The translations under genes were made by a program, and so were the position numbers. From Vogesella aquatica (GTDB taxonomy: Bacteria; Pseudomonadota; Gammaproteobacteria; Burkholderiales; Chromobacteriaceae), in contig NZ_JAQQLF010000010.1 of NCBI RefSeq assembly GCF_028548455.1, forward strand, positions 1 through 64,000: a stretch of DNA of 64,000 nucleotides, read 5' to 3'. Under the pieces are notes generated by a model. It did no database searches, was not told where the DNA came from, and saw nothing but the letters and a program-made list of their open reading frames with translations. Positions 61,393 to 64,000 of the stretch are shown in pieces. Every line of letters starts with the position of its first letter. The stretch's first letter is position 1.

Positions 61393-62003
61393 GCGCGGTC
61401 TTCTCCCCAGCGTGGCAGCAGGCTATGCGCTACGCCGACTTGGTCCATGATGCGTGCCACGACAAAGTCCACCATGTCCTGCACGCTTTGCGGGTGGGTA
61501 TAAAAGCCGGGGCTGGGCGGCAGGATGCACACGCCCAGCCGTGCCAGCTTCAGCATGTTTTCCAGGTGAATAGCCGACAGTGGCGCCTCGCGTGGTACCA
61601 GCACCAGCTTGCGCTGTTCCTTGATGCTGACGTCGGCGGCACGCTCGATCAGGTTGTCGCTGCTGCCGGCGGCAATGGCGGCCAGCGTGCCCATCGAGCA
61701 GGGGCACACCACCATGGCATCAGCCGGGTTGGAGCCCGACGCGGGTGGCGCAAACCATTCTTCACGGCCGTAGACGCGCAGCAGGCCTTCGGCTGGCTGG
61801 TATTGCTCCTCCAGCCAGCTCTGGAAGGCGGCCGGGCGCGATGGCAGGGCCAGGTTCATTTCCTGCTGTGCCACCACCTGGGCCGCCTGGGAATACAGCA
61901 CCCATACGCGCACCCCGGCGGCGAGCAGGCACTCTATCAGGCGCAGGCCGTAGGGCAGGCCGGAGGCGCCGGTCAGGGCGACGGTAATGGTTTGGCTTGG
62001 CAT
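61389..62003 (-). CDS. ubiX: Flavin prenyltransferase UbiX
   Basis: UbiX attaches a prenyl group to FMN to make the cofactor of the decarboxylase UbiD, needed for ubiquinone. The 204-residue protein has ALTGASGLPYGLRLIECL (FMN loop), VVCPCSMGTLAAIAAGSSDNLIERAADVSIKEQRKLVLVPREAPLSAIHLENM, and PPSPGFYTHPQSVQDMVDFV. It overlaps the preceding Gx transporter gene by 31 bases and nnr by four. No ubiD lies in the window. Confidence 0.94.
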   Translation of the reverse strand: MPSQTITVALTGASGLPYGLRLIECLLAAGVRVWVLYSQAAQVVAQQEMNLALPSRPAAFQSWLEEQYQPAEGLLRVYGREEWFAPPASGSNPADAMVVCPCSMGTLAAIAAGSSDNLIERAADVSIKEQRKLVLVPREAPLSAIHLENMLKLARLGVCILPPSPGFYTHPQSVQDMVDFVVARIMDQVGVAHSLLPRWGEDRA

Positions 62004-62524
62004 GGGGGGAGTTGCTCCAGCAGTTTCAGGGTCAGCAGGCCGGTGGCCACACTGGCCAGCAGGCTACTGAGCATTAAAGGGGGTAGCAGCTGCCAGACAC
62101 CATCGTGGGGGATGAGCCATAGCCGCGCCAGCAGCAATTGTCCTGCAAGATGGGCCATGCCGGCCAGCATGCTGTGGCTCAGTGCACTGAAATAGCGTGC
62201 CGGCAGATGGCAGGCCAGCCCCAGCATCAGCACACTGCTTGCGCCACCTGTCAGGCTTAGCCAAAAACCGGGAGTAAACAGGCTACCCAGCATGAGCCCG
62301 GCGGCCACGATGCGCAGCAGGCTCACCCAGACGGCGGCGCGCCAGCCTAACTGGTATAGCGCAATCAGGGTAACGATATTGGCTAGCCCCGGTTTGATGC
62401 CGGGCAAGGGCGAGGGGATGGCTGCCTCCAGTAGCGACAGGGCCAGGCCAATGGCGGCAAGCCTGGCCAGTTGCCGGTCGTAGCTGCTGGGTTGTAGCGT
62501 GGTGTCAGTATGCCAGCGAGTCAT
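61973..62524 (-). CDS. Gx transporter family membrane protein
   Basis: A 183-residue integral membrane protein of the Gx transporter (heptaprenyl diphosphate synthase component I-like) family. The marker segment is AAIPSPLPGIKPGLANIVTLIALYQLGWRAAVWVSLLRIVAAGLMLGSLFTPGFWLSLTGG; five or six helices are likely. Function is uncertain: the family is ECF-transporter-like in shape. It overlaps the NusG-II gene by 20 bases, and the two genes usually travel together. Confidence 0.8.
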   Translation of the reverse strand: MTRWHTDTTLQPSSYDRQLARLAAIGLALSLLEAAIPSPLPGIKPGLANIVTLIALYQLGWRAAVWVSLLRIVAAGLMLGSLFTPGFWLSLTGGASSVLMLGLACHLPARYFSALSHSMLAGMAHLAGQLLLARLWLIPHDGVWQLLPPLMLSSLLASVATGLLTLKLLEQLPPCQAKPLPSP

Positions 62525-62876
62525 GACCGCTATCGCCTTCCAGGGTAATGGCCGTGCGGTTGGGCAGGCAGAGCGCGGTGCTGCCCGGGCCGTTCAGCCA
62601 GCCTTGCTGTACGCAATACTGGCGCGGGCTGGGGTCGGCGGCGATGCGTGCGCGGCCCTGGCGTACTTCGACAACCGTGAGCCCCAGCGGGCCGTGCAAG
62701 GTAAAGCGGCTATCCAGCCGTAGCGGCCAACGTTGTACCAGCTGGCCATTCTGGTACAGCAGCACATGGCTGGCGCGGCCGCTGTGGTACCACAGAAAAT
62801 AAAAGCTGCCGAAGCAGCTTGCGGCCAACAGGGTGGCGATCAGCAGGTCGCCGGCCTTGAGCAGGGCCAGACGCAC
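62505..62876 (-). CDS. NusG domain II-containing membrane-anchored protein
   Basis: A 123-residue protein with one N-terminal membrane anchor (LIATLLAASCFGSFYFLWY) and an extracytoplasmic NusG-II domain (WPLRLDSRFTLHGPLGLTVVEVRQGRARIAADPSPRQYCVQQGWL). Despite the name it is not a transcription factor. The family pairs with Gx transporters, sometimes near ApbE-type flavin transferases or Rnf genes, neither of which is present here. The start is GTG, two bases after rapZ. Confidence 0.8.
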   Translation of the reverse strand: MRLALLKAGDLLIATLLAASCFGSFYFLWYHSGRASHVLLYQNGQLVQRWPLRLDSRFTLHGPLGLTVVEVRQGRARIAADPSPRQYCVQQGWLNGPGSTALCLPNRTAITLEGDSGHDSLAY

Positions 62877-62878
62877 GG

Positions 62879-63730
62879 CTAGTGGTCGCCGCTGCGGCCA
62901 CCTAGCTGGCGGTGACGGATCAGTACCTGCTCGTCAGCAAGGCTGGCGGCTAGCCGCTCGGTAAGGTAGACCGAGCGGTGCTGGCCACCGGTGCAGCCGA
63001 TGGCGATGGTGACATAGCTGCGGTTGTCCTGTTTGAAGCGTGGCAGCCAGGTGGCCAGGAAGGTGCGGATATCGTCTTCCATTGCTTGTACTTCCGGCTC
63101 GCCGGCAAAGAAGTCGCAGATGGCTTGGTCGCGGCCGGTAAGCGGCCGCAGGGCTTCTTCGTAGTAGGGGTTGGGCAGGCAGCGCACGTCGAACACGAAG
63201 TCGGCATCCAGCGGAATGCCGTGCTTGAAGCCGAACGACTCGAACACCACGGTCATGCGGCTGCTATCGGCGCCGGCCAGTAGCTTCACATAACCGCGCA
63301 GTGCATTGGCCGACAAGTGGCTGGTGTCGATGCGGTGGCCAAGCTCGCCCACATGTTCGAGCATTTCGCGTTCCAGGCGGATACATTCCTCTACCGTCAG
63401 GTGGCCATTGGACAGCGGGTGGCGGCGCCGCGTTTCGGAGAAGCGCTTGACCAGGATGTCGGTACTGGCTTCCAGGTAGAGCAGGCGGACGTCGATATCC
63501 AGCGCACGCAGCGCCTTGATGGCATTGGGCAGGGCGGCCAGCGTCGGGGCCGAGCGCGTGTCTACGCTGATGGCAATCTGGCTGTGGCCGTGCTCGTGGT
63601 ACAGCGCAATGGCATCGGCCAGCATGCTGGGCGGCAGGTTGTCCACGCAGTAGTAGCCACTGTCTTCCAGTACGCGCAGCGCGACAGACTTGCCGGAGCC
63701 GGATAAGCCACTAATCAGAATCAGCTGCAT
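62879..63730 (-). CDS. rapZ: RNase adapter / nucleotide-binding protein RapZ
   Basis: A 283-residue P-loop protein. The Walker A motif is GLSGSGKS (8-15), and the C-terminal domain ends with [20 protein letters not shown]. In E. coli RapZ binds the GlmZ/GlmY small RNAs and guides RNase E, controlling glucosamine-6-phosphate synthesis; the RNA partners in this lineage are unknown. It overlaps hprK by 20 bases. In Neisseriales and other betaproteobacteria rapZ follows the PTS-related hprK. Confidence 0.94.
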   Translation of the reverse strand: MQLILISGLSGSGKSVALRVLEDSGYYCVDNLPPSMLADAIALYHEHGHSQIAISVDTRSAPTLAALPNAIKALRALDIDVRLLYLEASTDILVKRFSETRRRHPLSNGHLTVEECIRLEREMLEHVGELGHRIDTSHLSANALRGYVKLLAGADSSRMTVVFESFGFKHGIPLDADFVFDVRCLPNPYYEEALRPLTGRDQAICDFFAGEPEVQAMEDDIRTFLATWLPRFKQDNRSYVTIAIGCTGGQHRSVYLTERLAASLADEQVLIRHRQLGGRSGDH

Positions 63731-64000
63731 GTTCCTGGTCCCGTAGCAGGTTGGTATGGCGGTCGATGAACTCGCGTGTGCTGTCTATGCCGCGCAGCTG
63801 CAAAATGTAATTGCGCACGGCGGCCTCTACCAGCACGGCCAGGTTGCGGCCGGCGGCGACAGGCAGCACAACCTTGCGTACCGTCACCCCCAGGATGTCC
63901 TGGGTCTCGGACTGGATATTCAGCCTGTCCAGCGCCTGCATGGCCTGGTCGTTGGCTTTCATCAGGTGGATGATCAGCTTCAGCACTTTTTTGGGCCGCA
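63711..64000 (-). CDS. hprK: HPr kinase/phosphorylase, C-terminal part
   Basis: The window ends inside this gene. About 96 residues of the C-terminus are present, including [39 protein letters not shown], the conserved tail of HprK. The kinase P-loop lies outside the window. HprK phosphorylates HPr on serine in the PTS regulatory branch. The stop codon is inside the rapZ start region. Confidence 0.9.
   Translation of the reverse strand, partial: RPKKVLKLIIHLMKANDQAMQALDRLNIQSETQDILGVTVRKVVLPVAAGRNLAVLVEAAVRNYILQLRGIDSTREFIDRHTNLLRDQEHAADSD

Larger units (their letters stand above)
136..62828. repeat. Dispersed word GTTGGCCGCA, about 39 copies
   Basis: By hand count the 10-mer GTTGGCCGCA occurs 31 times on the plus strand and 8 times on the minus strand; AGGTTGGCCGCA accounts for about 17. 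Shorter TTGGCCGC cores bring the total to about 64. At this base composition well under one copy of the 10-mer is expected. It occurs in all three frames of genes (RLAA, GWPQ and KVGR peptides) and as four intergenic inverted pairs. Example plus-strand cores: 5778, 10727, 15004, 21321, 23053, 24297, 40774, 48613, 54183. Examples on the minus strand: 2861, 5466, 29868, 50480. Confidence 0.85.

Noticed and set aside
1-64000. CRISPR arrays, insertion sequences, prophage genes and tRNA genes
   Set aside because: None was recognised: no regularly spaced repeats, transposase or phage genes, or tRNA-like cloverleaf sequence was seen, although a tRNA scan could not be run.

Overview
The window looks like chromosome from a GC-rich betaproteobacterium of the order Neisseriales, most likely a Chromobacteriaceae member (Chromobacterium/Vogesella/Aquitalea type). 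This is inferred from gene content: the glnA-ntrB-ntrC block, bamC-dapA, a DUF1841 gene, the hprK-rapZ-ubiX string, and the 5S rRNA tail. No phage, transposon, CRISPR array or tRNA gene was recognised. Nearly all of it is tightly packed housekeeping sequence.

Layout. The window opens with the 3' end of a 5S rRNA and its terminator. From 204 to 10.1 kb come a periplasmic solute-binding protein, the divergent metE/metR pair, and the nitrogen-control block glnA, DUF4124 gene, ntrB, ntrC, GNAT gene (all minus). Upstream of glnA lie a -24/-12 promoter and tandem NtrC-like sites. From 10.4 to 16 kb: rhodanese, aroE, mtgA, mgtE (behind a small leader ORF), prmC and a PAP2 phosphatase. From 16 to 21.4 kb: slyD, a ribosomal-oxygenase gene, a repeat-containing small lipoprotein, DedA, FKBP, DUF2189 and D-2-hydroxyacid dehydrogenase genes.

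The most striking gene set is a nine-gene plus-strand run (21.5-29.2 kb): FAD oxidoreductase, DUF1365, CFA-like methyltransferase, chalcone-isomerase-like, MFS carrier, DUF3833 lipoprotein, SDR, SnoaL-like protein, and a MerR regulator with a B12-binding module. The regulator keeps the Wx9EH and ExHxxG motifs of CarH/LitR photoreceptors. The methyltransferase lacks two residues of true cyclopropane synthases. A palindrome overlaps the operon's -10 element. I read this as a light- or B12-controlled lipid-modification operon, perhaps making methylated or furan fatty acids.

From 29.3 to 36 kb: DUF1841, glutathione peroxidase, a gene-free 0.6 kb, a small less-typical patch (HTH protein, Clp-N protein, TfoX-N-like protein, zinc-ribbon membrane protein), then trmB, LysE, an epimerase and a ferredoxin reductase. 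From 36.5 to 48.6 kb: HD-GYP protein, suhB, trmJ, DUF1853, flavodoxin, fnr/hemN around an FNR box, bamC-dapA, an ABC-F ATPase and a PhaB/FabG-type reductase. From 48.7 to 64 kb: cysB, cysH-cysI-DUF934, an OmpA-like protein, ribF-ileS-lspA-ispH, and the overlapping minus-strand string hprK (partial), rapZ, NusG-II, Gx transporter, ubiX, nnr, EamA.

Across the whole window a short word, GTTGGCCGCA (often AGGTTGGCCGCA), recurs about 39 times by hand count. It occurs in all three reading frames of genes, and as inverted pairs between genes including one terminator. This is how DNA uptake sequences behave in the related Neisseriaceae, but the word differs from theirs. It is the main candidate for something undescribed here.
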